The notes below the pieces were generated by a model. The model ran no database searches. It was not told the origin of the DNA and saw nothing but the letters and a program-made list of their open reading frames with translations. From Eledone cirrhosa (lineage: Eukaryota > Mollusca > Cephalopoda > Octopoda > Eledonidae), in contig OZ024743.1 in assembly GCA_964016885.1 (NCBI GenBank), positions 341,423,907 to 341,487,906 of the forward strand: 64,000 nucleotides of DNA, given 5' to 3'. Position numbers and translations under genes: made by a program. This document shows, one piece after another, positions 31,257-42,784 of this stretch. Each line of letters begins with the position of its first letter. Position 1 is the first letter of the stretch.

Positions 31257-31374
31257 ATAGGAACGAGTAGGACCCCGACGGCTGAGCTCAAGCCGTTTCG
31301 ACGGCCAATTCTGACTCCAGAATTAGCCGTCGAAACGGCTTGAGCTCAGCCGTCGGGGTCCTACTCGTTCCTAT
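31257..31374. repeat. Near-perfect 118-nt hairpin
   Basis: Two 57-nt arms, from ATAGGAACGAGTAGG to CCAATTCTG and its reverse complement, differ at one position and are separated by only ACTC. GC content is higher than in the surroundings. The right arm contains GTCGAAACGGC and CAGCCGTCGGGG, resembling the 3' half of a hammerhead, but no CUGANGA core precedes it. Confidence 0.88.
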
Positions 31375-31448
31375 ATATATATATATATATATATATGTAA
31401 GTATGTATGTATACATACATACATATATGTATACATACGTACAGTTGC

Positions 31449-31499
<51 letters not shown>

Positions 31500-31512
<13 letters not shown>

Positions 31513-31934
31513 GTACACATGTATATATTACGTATCAGTTTAGCGGACGTTTATTATAACGCCCGCTTTGTCCATTTGTAAACAAACGGACAGCCTGATT
31601 TATGCCGTACGGTGTTAAGGCAACCGCGTCAGCTTTTTGTTCAACACTGACACAGGAACGATGTACTAGTTTCAAGCTTCTTAGCTATCATCAGCACCGT
31701 ATACCTTTCTGCCAGATGGTTGAACGTTCGAAAGTATATACTTTCCTTAAGAAAATTAACGGCTGAGCAGCCTAATTTGCATATCGAGTGAGTTCAGTCG
31801 GCCAGGCGCACCGAAAACGATAAGTTGGAATATGATGAAACGAAATTTAATTTCTCACTCTTAGTACGGCACTTACTTAAATGTAAGTATGTATGTATAC
31901 ATACATACATATATGTATACAGACGTACAGTAGC

Positions 31935-31940
<6 letters not shown>
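31500..31940. repeat. Dispersed relative of the 422-bp satellite, plus orientation
   Basis: Has the same block order as the satellite unit: AGCGGACGTTTATTATAACG, GTAAACAAACGGACAG, CAACACTGACACAGGAACG, the hammerhead complement, GCCAGATGGTTGAACG, TAACGGCTGAGCAGCC, CGCACCGAAAACGATAA, then the start of a next unit (CTCACTCTTAGTACGGC, GTATGTATACATACATAC). It runs into (TA)n at 31938. Confidence 0.8.
31658..31700 (-). ncRNA. Type I hammerhead ribozyme, satellite family (dispersed copy)
   Basis: Minus strand: stem I ACGGUG pairs with CAUCGU (6 bp including one G-U). The core is canonical CUGAUGA, and stem II is AGCU/AGCU with loop AAGA, flanked by a U-U opposition. GAA is followed by the palindrome ACUAGU as stem III and GUA as the cleavage triplet. 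The palindrome would favour pairing between two molecules. The satellite copies have U-G where this copy has G-U in stem I. Confidence 0.78.

Positions 31941-32015
<75 letters not shown>
31941..32015. repeat. (TA)n microsatellite at the centre of a large palindrome
   Basis: TA run separating two oppositely oriented members of the hammerhead repeat family. Confidence 0.88.
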
Positions 32016-32640
<625 letters not shown>

Positions 32641-32659
32641 TAATCCTATTCCAACTTAT

Positions 32660-32687
32660 ATATATATATATATTTATATATATATGT

Positions 32688-32776
<89 letters not shown>

Positions 32777-32878
32777 TATATGTATATATGCATATATGTG
32801 TGTATATGTGTATATATATATATGTATGTGTATGTATATGTATGTATATGTATGTATATGTGAATATATACATGTATG

Positions 32879-32909
<31 letters not shown>

Positions 32910-32958
32910 GCATACATATGTGTATATGTATATGTGTATATATATGTATGTATATATG

Positions 32959-33043
<85 letters not shown>

Positions 33044-33050
33044 ATGTGTG
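32660..33050. repeat. (TA)n/(TG)n microsatellite
   Basis: Nearly 400 bp of TA with GTATG and TG interruptions. All Tyr/Ile/Cys/Val frames are artefacts. Confidence 0.9.
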
Positions 33051-33059
33051 TGTGTAGAA

Positions 33060-33975
33060 AAGATGAATATAAAATAAAAATGCTTTTATAAAGGAATTTA
33101 TTAGGTATTGACATATCTTTCCGGAACAGACGGAATACCTATGTATCGCTGCTTGTGTAATCATATAATATTAGCACGTAATCGATAGCAAATGTATAAT
33201 CAGTTGTCACTTCTTCAGAGATATTGGATAAATTGGAAATAATCAGAAAAAATCAAAGTATTTATATTAGTCGTAAGAAAGGAAGAAGAGTGGGGAAAGT
33301 ATATGACAGATGGCAACTCAATTTGCTGGTAAACAAGTGTATAGAAGGTTTTTAATGAGAATACAATATGTATATGGCTTATTTTATCTAAATAAGAACT
33401 TTTGGGAGTGCCGATTTTAATTAATATTTGACCAGTTGAACAATGAACAGGGCTGGTGGCTTGGTGTGGTCGTATTAATACAGATATAAGGTGTCAAGTA
33501 AGGAAGAGAGATTTTCACTGCTACTGTAAAACAACAATGCTGGTAGCCTGTTGGTATATGCTTTAGGGGATTAAATTGAGAAACTTATTTTATCTATAGC
33601 ATTTTATATTAAATGATAAAGAATAGAAGTGTTGATAGAATTAAAACTAATAGAGATAATGTTAATATGTCTTTTGACAATCAAACGGGAATGGGGACAG
33701 GCGTTCAATCCTGGTAGCGTTTGTAATATGAAAATGTCGATTTCAAGCGATCGTTACAGTATAACGATCACTCTATTCTGTTATTTAATAAAATATTTTT
33801 GGATTTCATAATACAAAACATTTCAATATTACACAATGCACAACATTTCTGTCCTTGGGATTACGCCTGGGCGGATATAATTTAATCCCATTTTAGGTAA
33901 AATTGTTGGTTATTTTCGTGCAGTTGCCAGCCTTATCTGCGAGTTTTGTTACATAACGCTGGTTTTCATGGTCGA
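33060..33975 (-). mobile_element. Penelope-like element 3' end, minus strand
   Basis: Reverse-complement counterpart of 34585-35445. It contains, inverted, the last 50 or so codons of the GIY-YIG endonuclease (33785-33975) and the whole 3' UTR. It lies head to head with the plus-strand copy that follows. TA/TG repeats bound its outer end. Confidence 0.75.
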
Positions 33976-34094
33976 CGATCACCAAAACACTCAAAATAAA
34001 TCTCATAGAGGTAGAAATAGCAGAGAATCACCACCATACACACACTACCGCAATAGACACACTAATAGTCGCACACCACCAAACAGAAGGCGAT

Positions 34095-34717
34095 GTAAAG
34101 AGTATATATGGTAAAACCCGGTCTATAACAACTCTATTAACACCAATCGACCCTCACAATTCTTTCGATTAGTTAAAAAACATTTTCCAGCATCACATAA
34201 ATATAATAAAATCTTAAACCCTAACACTGTTCGACTTTTATATTCAACCGCCTCTAATATTGAACAACATATAAAAAAGCTTAACGCAAAAAGCTTAACG
34301 CAAAATAAATGGCTTCCAACACATAAGAAAACATCACAAAAAAACAAACAACATCCCGACATGCCTAAGCAACCTCATCAACCCATCCATGAGCATAATT
34401 ATAACTGTAACTGTGTCCAACCAGGAATGTGTCCGTTGAATAATCAATGTCTTGAAAGCAACGTCATATACACATGTACTATCGAATCGGGTCGCCAGAA
34501 GTGCTACTATGTTGAGTCTACTGCTACCTCCTTCAAATCTCGCCTTTATAGACATCGCTACTCGATAAAACATGAAAACCAGCGTTATGTAACTTGGCAG
34601 CTGCGCGAAAATAACCAACAATTTAACCTAAAATGGGATAAAATTACCGCCGCCCGGTGTATTTCCATGGACAGAAAATTTGTGGATTGTGTAATATGGA
34701 AATGTTTTGTATTATGA
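34095..34717 (+). pseudogene. Penelope-like element: RT thumb and GIY-YIG endonuclease
   Basis: In one frame, with one stop near 34112, it reads RRRCKEYIW, NNSINTNRPSQFFRLVKKHF, HKYNKILNPNTVRLLYST and SNIEQHIKKLNAK, the usual end of a PLE RT. It continues into CNCVQPGMCPLNNQCLESN (Cys cluster), VIYTCTIESGRQKCYYVEST (GIY-YIG region, with YYVES for YIGLT), FKSRLYRHRYSIKHENQRY and WQLRENNQQFNLKWDKI. The stop is at 34715. The family is known to nick DNA at insertion. The copy lacks the catalytic RT fingers and palm. Confidence 0.82.
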
Positions 34718-35445
34718 AATCCAAAATATTTTATTAAATAACAGAATAGAGCGATCGTTATACTGTAACCATCGCTTAAAATCGACATTTTCATATTACA
34801 AACGCTACCAGGATTGAACGCCGCCTGTCTCCATTCCCTTTATTTTGTCAAAATACATATTACCATTATCTCTATTAGTTTCCATTCTATCAACACTTCT
34901 ATTCTTTATCATTTAATATAAAATGCTATAGATAAAATAAGATTTCTCAATTCAAATCCCTAAAGCATATACCAACAAGCTACCAGCATTGTTGTTATAC
35001 AGTAGCAGTGAAAATATCTCTTCCTTACCTGACACCTTAATAATACTACCACACCAAGCCACCAGTCCTGTCCATTGTTCAACTGGTCAAATATAAATTA
35101 AAATCGGTACTCCCAAAAATTGTTATCTAGATAAAATAAGCCATATACACATTGTATTTTCATTAAAAACCTTCTATACACTGGTTTACCAGCAAATTGA
35201 ATTGTCATCTGTCATATACTTTCCCCTCTTCCTTTCTTACGACTAATATAAATACTTTGATTTTTCTGATTTTTTCCAATTTATCCAATATCTCCGAAGA
35301 AGTGACAACTGATTATACATTTGCTATCGATTACGTGCTAATATTATATGATTACGCAAGCAGCGATACCTAGGTATTCCGTCTGTTACAGAAACATATG
35401 TTAAAACCTAAAAAGTTCCTTTATAAAAGCACTTTCATTATATAT
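34718..35445 (+). mobile_element. 3' UTR / pseudo-LTR of the Penelope-like element
   Basis: Non-coding sequence after the endonuclease stop, repeated in inverse orientation at 33060-33785. A weak hammerhead-like arrangement occurs near 35293-35407: CCGAAGA, GUGACA/UGUUAC stem II, GAA, palindrome ACAUAUGU. Stem I does not pair. Confidence 0.6.
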
Positions 35446-35569
35446 TCATGTTTTCTACATTTTATCCAGAATATAATTTATACTCGTTGAGCAAACCTAC
35501 ACGTACGCTGTTCATCGTTAATGTGACGATATATTATCACTACATTATTGATAACTTGAAATTTTATAT

Positions 35570-35610
35570 ATATATATTTATATATATATATGTACGTATG
35601 TGTACGTATG

Positions 35611-35641
<31 letters not shown>

Positions 35642-35756
35642 GTGTGTATATATGTATATATATATATATATGTATATGTGTGTATGTGGGTATGTGTATG
35701 TATGTGTATATGTATATATATATGTATATATGTGTATATGTATGTACGTATGTATG

Positions 35757-35793
<37 letters not shown>

Positions 35794-35800
35794 AAGTGTG

Positions 35801-35831
<31 letters not shown>

Positions 35832-35892
35832 GTATATATATATGTATGTATGTATATATCTGTATGTGTGTGTATGTGTATATATGTATATA

Positions 35893-35943
<51 letters not shown>

Positions 35944-36005
35944 GTGTATATGTTTGTGTGTGTGTGTATGTATATACGTGTATATATGGGTGTGTATATA
36001 TATAT

Positions 36006-36037
<32 letters not shown>

Positions 36038-36106
36038 GTGTTTATGTATATATATATATGTGTACATACACATATACGTACATTTACACACACAAATGAA
36101 TATATA

Positions 36107-36168
<62 letters not shown>

Positions 36169-36213
36169 CATACATACACATATGCATACATACAAACACA
36201 TATATATATACAC

Positions 36214-36288
<75 letters not shown>

Positions 36289-36405
36289 CACATATACATA
36301 CATTTACTCACACACACAAATAAATATATATGTATATACATATATATATACATATATATATATATATATGCATACATACATACACATATGCATACAAACA
36401 TACAC

Positions 36406-36498
<93 letters not shown>

Positions 36499-36518
36499 AT
36501 ATAGAGAGAAACACACAC
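35570..36518. repeat. About 950 bp of mixed TA/TG/CA microsatellite
   Basis: TA runs broken by GTATG, GTGTG and CATAC blocks, with two TACACATA-type subrepeats near 36060-36100 and 36290-36330. No coding content. Its right end abuts the hammerhead repeat that starts at 36519. Confidence 0.88.
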
Positions 36519-37197
36519 GGGGACTATAGAATCAGCTTAGGTATGATATATCTTATTACTAATTATATCTAATGTTTCTTCTCTCTTCATAATGTATTAT
36601 ATAGCTCTGATACTGAATCAGTCTAATCAAATTTGGATTGGTTTGTCCCAGTTATTCATAGAGCAACATCGGTTGAGGTTGGTACCACTAACTCAGGGAT
36701 ATATGTGGATATATTCATGTGTATGTATGTGTCCGCATGTATCTGTGTGTTTCTCTCTATATATTGTTTATAACTCCCTTTGGTCGAGTAACCTTTGAAA
36801 TGTAAAGACTGCTGGATAGCTACCATTACTCATACTTCTCGCCTCCTCAAACCACCTCTTCTTCGGCTTTGATATAAATACTCCCTCCGCCTCCGTTGTA
36901 TTTGTTTTAAGGTTATAAGGAGCTTAGCTCTGTTTCTTGACCGCTGTATCACGTGATTGACTCCCCGTCCGCCTTTTCGAGATTCTATCTCGCGCATCAC
37001 AGACGTGTTTTGAAACCCTTAATGAGGTATCCTCTTGATAAGTCGCCAGAACCTCACACAAACTCTATATCTCTATGATGTAGTGTTTTTGCATAATATG
37101 CCATGAAATTACGTGGTCAGGGACTATAGAAGCAGTTTGGGTATGATATATCTTATTACTAATTATATCTAATGTTTCTTCTCTCTTCATAATGTAT
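36519..37197 (+). repeat. Hammerhead repeat (28.7 kb family), plus strand, full unit plus partial
   Basis: A partial copy (GGGGACTATAGAATCAG to CTTCATAATGTATTAT, 36519-36600) is followed by a full unit of about 600 bp that ends with the same sequence at 37119-37197. The partial copy begins at the position matching the predicted cleavage site of the hammerhead. Non-coding. Confidence 0.72.
37030..37123 (+). ncRNA. Hammerhead-like motif, U3-A8 core, plus copy
   Basis: UCCUC, core UUGAUAA, stem II with GU/AU then G-C, C-G and A-U pairs around a bulge, long loop, GAA, stem III AUUAC/GUGGU (with wobbles), cleavage base C, then AGGGA. More diverged than the minus copies, but with the same U3 and A8. 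Confidence 0.52.
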
Positions 37198-37199
37198 TA

Positions 37200-37204
<5 letters not shown>

Positions 37205-37264
<60 letters not shown>
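37205..37264. repeat. (TA)n microsatellite
   Basis: TA run between the hammerhead repeat and a fold-back element. Confidence 0.9.
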
Positions 37265-37268
<4 letters not shown>

Positions 37269-38016
37269 ACTAGAAATTGATTAACATATAAATATACATG
37301 AATGATCACAGGAGATAATTTTAGCCCGCGTGTAACCACGCATAGCTAGTATAGGTAATATTTACCTTTAAGTATGATTAACCTTCCTTGTATATATCCC
37401 ATTAAAGAAATATATTTCACCAATTCATCAGATGGTAAGTCACGGAAAGTGGACATTATTGGATTGTCAACAAGGAAAGTGTAACAATGTCCAGCCATCC
37501 TTCTTTACAGGACGAGCCAAAATCTTCAACTAGCCATCACCACGTGTTGCGTCTACACAACATAGCGGTTTCGCAATTTCGATTTAGATTAAATTCATTT
37601 AATTTATCTTAATTTTGGATATAGATATATATATATTGCTCCTTAACTGTAGAGCTATTTCTGTTGAAGAAAATTTAACTGCTATTTCTAGTTGGCAAAT
37701 ACCTATTCACGCCACTGAAACGAAACCGCTATCTTGTGTAGACGGCTAGTTGAAGATGTTGGCTCGTCCTGTAAGGACGGATGGCTGGACATTGTTACAC
37801 TTTCCTTGTTGACAATCCAATAATGTCCACTTTCCGTGACTTACCATCTGATTAATTGGTGAAATATATTTCTTTAATGGGATATATACAAGGAAGGTTA
37901 ATCATACTTAAAGGTAAATATTGCCTATACTAGCTATGCGTGGTTACACGCGGGCTAAAATTATCTCCTGTGATTATTCATATATATTTATATGTTAATC
38001 AATTTCTAGTTATTAT
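37264..38016. mobile_element. Fold-back element, ACTAGAAATTGATT family, second copy
   Basis: The arms 37264 to about 37490 and about 37790 to 38016 are inverted copies: AACTAGAAATTGATTAACAT end, TAATTTTAGCCCGCGTGTAA, CTTCCTTGTATATATCCCAT, GTAAGTCACGGAAAGTGGAC. The interior (37500-37790) is itself partly palindromic (GGACGAGCC / GGCTCGTCC blocks). No protein is encoded. It is related to 23786-24375. Confidence 0.76.
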
Positions 38017-38128
38017 TGTATACTCAGACTTATCTTAGAGCTTAATTTACAGGATGTATGGCGCATGTTTATGACATGACACCCACAATTTCGATTTAGA
38101 TTAAATTCATTTAATTTATCTTAATTTT

Positions 38129-38135
<7 letters not shown>
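38017..38135. repeat. Repeat flanking the fold-back, shared with 24.38-24.49 kb
   Basis: TATGGCGCATGTTTATGACA and ATTTAATTTATCTTAATTTT are shared with the sequence after the 24.4 kb fold-back and, in part, with the fold-back interior at 37566-37620. Confidence 0.65.
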
Positions 38136-38165
<30 letters not shown>

Positions 38166-38305
38166 CACATACACATACACACACATATACATATATACAT
38201 ACACATATATATATATATGTGTGTGTATGTAAATGTGTATATGTGTATATGTATGAATGTGTGTATATATATATATATAAATACATATATATATATATAC
38301 ATATA

Positions 38306-38354
<49 letters not shown>

Positions 38355-38480
38355 TCACACACATACACACACACACATATATACATATATATATAGATAT
38401 ATGTATATATATATGTGTATATGTGTTCGTATATGTTTGTATATGTTTATATTTATATATATGTGTGTTTGTGTATGTGA
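38132..38480. repeat. (TA)n/(CA)n/(TG)n microsatellites
   Basis: About 350 bp of mixed dinucleotide repeats. No coding content. Confidence 0.88.
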
Positions 38481-38491
38481 ATGTGTCTGTA

Positions 38492-38870
38492 GACACCTGA
38501 AATATAGCTTAAGAGAAACATGACAATAAGGACAGGCACCCAATGTTTGTACTTGTTTATGGAATTCTCTCTGCCTTTGTCACTCTAAGTAGAGCTTTAA
38601 AGAATTAGCTTTTAAAGAATTTCCCTTTTCTTTAAACCCATCAACCATGACTGACCCCCAACCATCTTATAGACACCTGAAATATAGGCATTGTTAGCTT
38701 AAGAGAAACTTAAACATAAGGAGCGACACCCCAATTTGAAGTTGTTTATAGAATTCTTTCTGCCTTTGTCACCCCTAAATATAAATTATAGCTTTAAAGA
38801 ATTAGCTTTTAATGAATTCCCTTTTCTTTCAACCAATGACCTCTACCCATCCCACTCTCCCAGACTCTCC
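38492..38870 (+). repeat. Two tandem units of about 185 bp
   Basis: Each unit starts TAGACACCTGAAATATAG and passes through TTAAGAGAAAC, AATTCT-TCTGCCTTTGTCAC and AAAGAATTAGCTTTTAA to CCCTTTTCTTT. They lie just ahead of the hammerhead at 38917. The inverse of the second unit's end is at 30.6 kb. Confidence 0.75.
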
Positions 38871-38916
38871 TACCACCAGAAAAGATATAAATACCACCAC
38901 ATTTATTTGTACAGTC

Positions 38917-38967
38917 AGATTCCTTATGATTTCTCAAGAATGAAACAGTTCGAGTCCTGTAGAATCT
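38917..38967 (+). ncRNA. Hammerhead ribozyme motif, family E, plus copy
   Basis: Stem I AGAUUC/GAAUCU is perfect, GAA and stem III ACAG/CUGU are perfect, stem II UUC/GAA has loop UCAA, and the cleavage base is A. The core is CUUAUGA (G5 replaced by U), so this copy is probably inactive. Together with 30484-30534 it defines the intact family consensus. Confidence 0.65.
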
Positions 38968-39053
38968 GATCTATATTAAAACTGTTATACTCTGCTATGT
39001 ATTGAGTACCTTACTTACTGTAGTTACCTCCGATTCAAACCCGGAATAACTTA

Positions 39054-39056
<3 letters not shown>

Positions 39057-39112
<56 letters not shown>
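39057..39112. repeat. (TA)n microsatellite
   Basis: Pure TA run after the family E repeat. Confidence 0.9.
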
Positions 39113-39115
<3 letters not shown>

Positions 39116-41301
39116 TGACTGTATTACTAAATAGAGAATCGGAAATCTTTGCATCCTGTCCGCATGCTATCTCTAATTCCTCCTTCTATTATAAACCTAT
39201 AATCTCAGGTAGTTGATTTTTCGGAATCTCACTTTACTATTCTGGTTTAGGCGTCTTGTCTTGATATTTTTTATATTTTATATATTTTTTTTTTATTTTT
39301 ATATTCTTTATGTTTCTTAATTTACCACTTACTCTTTTCTGTGAGTTATGGTGTCTATACAGGGTGGGGTCTTCTATAGCTGGACGTAGATACTTCATCA
39401 TCATTGGTGAATTGATACACCCACTCTCTTGAGCTGGTTGGTATGTGAAAGTTTAGCACATGAGTGGTTCTGTGGGTATAGGGTTTTGTATCTGTGGGTA
39501 TATTTGTAGATATATATTTTGTGTGGATGTTTAGTTATATGTATAACACAATTGTTTGTGGCGTATTCGGATTCAATAGCTGTTTGGATTCCTTATCATT
39601 TTAGTTTTTTTTAGTTTATTATTATTATTATTAGTTTTCTTCGGTTTATTGTTTTTTGTTTTCTAGTTTTTTTAGCTTATTTAGCCTATTTAGTCCTTTG
39701 TCCATTATTATATCTCTATCTTTATACTCATCCTTTGTCGACTAATATATTTCTATCTTTATATTCATCCCCAGTTGGAGTGTATCTTACTATCTCCTTG
39801 ACTAACTAATAGTTTAATTTTAGTCTTCTACATCTACGGTTAATGAACTTCATTTTTTCTACACTTAATCTTTGCCTTATTGAATATATATATTATATCT
39901 TTATGTTCCTTCTTGTCCTCCATAGTTTTACTTCTTTCTGTTCATTTTTGTCCCCCATAGTTTTTATTAGAATCTTTACTTTGGATAACGTCAGTCGTCA
40001 TAACGGAAATTAAATATATATTCGATGAATGTATTCGCTCATTTATTGGAATATCTTAATTTCTATCGGCATTAGTGACTTAAACTTTGTTCCAAATGGA
40101 GTGTACCATAATGTGTATTTAACTTTTAATAAATTAATTAAAATTAAAAAGGGTTTCGATTCAGTTATTTGACTTTGAATAGTTGTATCATTAATTTTCA
40201 CCTAACAGTTTGTTGTGCCTCCGCGTTTTTGTTCTTGTTTTGTTTTGCTATAATATATTTTGTTGCTTCTGTCTGTCTTTCCTATCCTTTGTCACTTGTG
40301 TGGATGAATATATTGAGTAAATATGATTTAAATCTTTCTCCCTTGCAATTATATGTTTGGTGTTGAAATATTAATATGTAATATTACATTGCTGTATGTA
40401 TTTGAATTGCCTATATCTCTATACATCTTATCGTATATTTGCTATACGCTCATTTATTTTTATTTTATTTTATCGGTATTTATCGGTAAATATTTACCTG
40501 TTATATTTTATTATTTATTGTCTATTATATATTCTTTACTATATATATATTTTTTTACCATACTTTATTTTATTTTATGGTATTATGTTTTACCCTGTGG
40601 TATACGTTATATTTTTATACATGTTATGTTGACTTTGCATGGTACGTTGGAAGTATTTATGTTTTTTAATGTCAATATTTCTTTGATTTTAGTATTGTTT
40701 AATCACACCGTCAGGGTGATTATTCTATTATAGTGCATATATATATATTTGTGTTAATATGTGTATGTGTAAATGTGTATATGTGTGTATATATATATGT
40801 GTGTGAGTGTGTGTGTATATATATATTAAATTTTATTTCTGTATTATATACTGCATTGTATTGTATATTATATTATATTTTTTATATCTTATTTCTCGTA
40901 TTTTATTACTATGTTGTATTTCGAGTATTGGACATATATTGTACTTTTAACGTGGCTTTTTTAATGTTTGCTTGCTCTCTTGCCCTATAGTTTTTATGTA
41001 CCAATGTACCCTATTAGGTTTGACACGTCTTTCCTGGATAATTTTCTGAAATATCCTTCCTTACATATTATCGGGTGTATATTTAAATATTATAAATTTT
41101 TACCGATTAGTAATTAAGTGCCCTTTCTTAGTTACCTGAAATCTAAATATGTCGCAACTTCCTAGACCCTACCTCCCTATCCTGTTTTTATATTACCTGC
41201 ATATTATATCTTTTAATGTAACATTTAAATTTCTATTTTTCTATTTCTCTATTCTTCTGAATTTTGGCTTGTTCTAGCCGTTGATATGTTTTGTCTTTTC
41301 C
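39113..41301. other. T-rich DNA, possible PLE 3' region, no gene recognised
   Basis: Strongly T-rich on the plus strand. Frames up to 126 codons are Phe/Tyr/Ile-rich and look like composition artefacts. Because it runs directly into a hammerhead and an AATAAAG signal at 41.3 kb, it may be the untranslated part of a PLE, but I see no coding motif. Confidence 0.4.
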
Positions 41302-41346
41302 TTGCTCTGAAGAGACCTAATTACCGGGACGAAACATTGTCAGCGA
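41302..41346 (+). ncRNA. Hammerhead-like motif (PLE-type)
   Basis: Stem I UUGCU pairs with AGCGA (5 bp with one wobble). The core is CUGAAGA, and stem II has G-C, an A-A mismatch and then CC/GG. GAA is followed by stem III AC/GU with loop AUU and cleavage triplet GUC. GAATAAAG follows within 10 nt and a (TA)n tract begins at 41397, the arrangement expected for a PLE 3' end. Confidence 0.55.
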
Positions 41347-41387
41347 ATAAAGATGTTTAATGTATTAAAGGCTTCTTTGTTGATTTA

Positions 41388-41396
<9 letters not shown>

Positions 41397-41450
<54 letters not shown>
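41397..41450. repeat. (TA)n microsatellite
   Basis: TA run shortly after the hammerhead-bearing 3' end. Confidence 0.9.
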
Positions 41451-41452
<2 letters not shown>

Positions 41453-42280
41453 TGTTTTGTTTTCTTTAATAACTAGTTTTTTTTAATGGTATATGTTATT
41501 GTTGCTTAAATCTAGTTTGGTTAGATCATGAACATCATACCTTTTTCTTAAAAATTGTGGTTTGATATAGCTTTTATTGCTACGTCTAGCTGTGCTGCTA
41601 CATTAATGTTCCCTCTATGTAAACACGAATTGGTGGCAGCCATGGCAGAGTTGTTCAATATATTTCTCTCTTCTTATCTATATTAGTTCTCCGTTATATT
41701 TACTTTTTGGGACTATGTTTGTGAAATTTCGGCCATAATTTAGTTGATCCTAAGACTAATGAAAAAAATGTCCCACATGCAATCAAACCATTTCTTTATA
41801 AACAGGAGACTACAATTTAAAGACGGGGAGGTTTTATTGGACAGGAATCTGACTTGTATTTCTATCATATTTTCCGACTAAGTACATTATCTGCAGCTGG
41901 CTTATAGTAATAATATTTGCTGTAAGAACGAATGCATATGTAATAGCAGACTGTAAAGTTGGTTACTGCAATACATTCTGTTTTTTCCACATCCAGGTGA
42001 TCTTCCCGTTTGAGTATTTTGGTGTTTGCTCATATTTATCACATCGTAGGCCTTGACTAGATAGACTGACGTACAGTTGCAATTGAAACATGACAATTCC
42101 ACCCAAAGACCCTGAATTATATTAGCCAATGTGTCGTTCGATTTTTAAGCCTGTTATTTTATCTTGAGTAGATTTAGCTGTTTTTTGCTGTTTCACGCAA
42201 AAACACCGGCTGTCTTTGGTACATCGAGTGTATTGTTCAATATACGGTATATTTGCTAACAAGGATTTGATAATATTTAT
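41451..42280. other. AT-rich DNA, no gene recognised
   Basis: No repeat or coding motif was recognised. Confidence 0.45.
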
Positions 42281-42462
42281 AATTGTTTCTACTATTGGAA
42301 CAAGGCCAGTAATTACCCAGTACATTACTGGTACTTTATTTTATCGACACCGTAAGGATGAAAGGCAAAGTTAACCTCGACGGGATTTGAACTCAGAATG
42401 GCAAGGGCCGTAACTCTATGCGTCAAAGCATGGCGTCCGATCCTCTACCGATACTGCCAATA
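42281..42462 (-). mobile_element. tRNA-derived SINE, minus strand
   Basis: Same family as 21.4 kb: AATTGTTTCTACTATTGGAA end, TACTTTATTTTATCGACAC body, GACGGGATTTGAACTCAG B-box complement and GCGTCCGATCCTCTACCGAT head. Full length. Confidence 0.85.
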
Positions 42463-42740
42463 ATATTTATAATATACGCATTCCAGTCAGCAAGAAATAT
42501 TTATTTTAAGATAATTTTCTTTGTCCGTTTCACCAAAATGAAAAGCAAACAAGGTATTCTAGTTGTGAAAACCTTGTTTGTTAGACACACTGTATCTGTG
42601 TTTACATTACTCAATATCTTTTTTTTTCTTTTTGATGACAACTACGTGGGATTGAATGGAAATGTGGTTGCTGTTTCTAGCAGAAACAATGAATGCTCAA
42701 AGTCTACTTCGTTGGCTTGTGATGTTGTAGATGCTACTAA
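42463..42740 (+). other. Open frame of unknown nature (42418-42819 overlaps the SINE)
   Basis: A 133-codon frame begins inside the SINE head and continues into a hydrophobic, Phe-rich sequence. No family was recognised. The start inside a SINE and the composition argue against a real gene. Confidence 0.3.
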
Positions 42741-42784
42741 TTACTTTGCATATTTTCCTTGTATTTTCTGTTTTTGCCTCCTGA

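Noticed and set aside
33100..33225. Hammerhead in the inverted PLE 3' end (CUGAAGA with GAA and AGAUAUGU)
   Set aside because: Stem II is partly paired but stem I does not pair in either arm. Kept only as a weak remark in the PLE 3' UTR entry.
35564..36529. Very long Tyr/Ile/Cys open frames (up to 309 codons) on both strands
   Set aside because: They are translations of TA/TG/CA microsatellites, and open frames exist in several phases on both strands at once.
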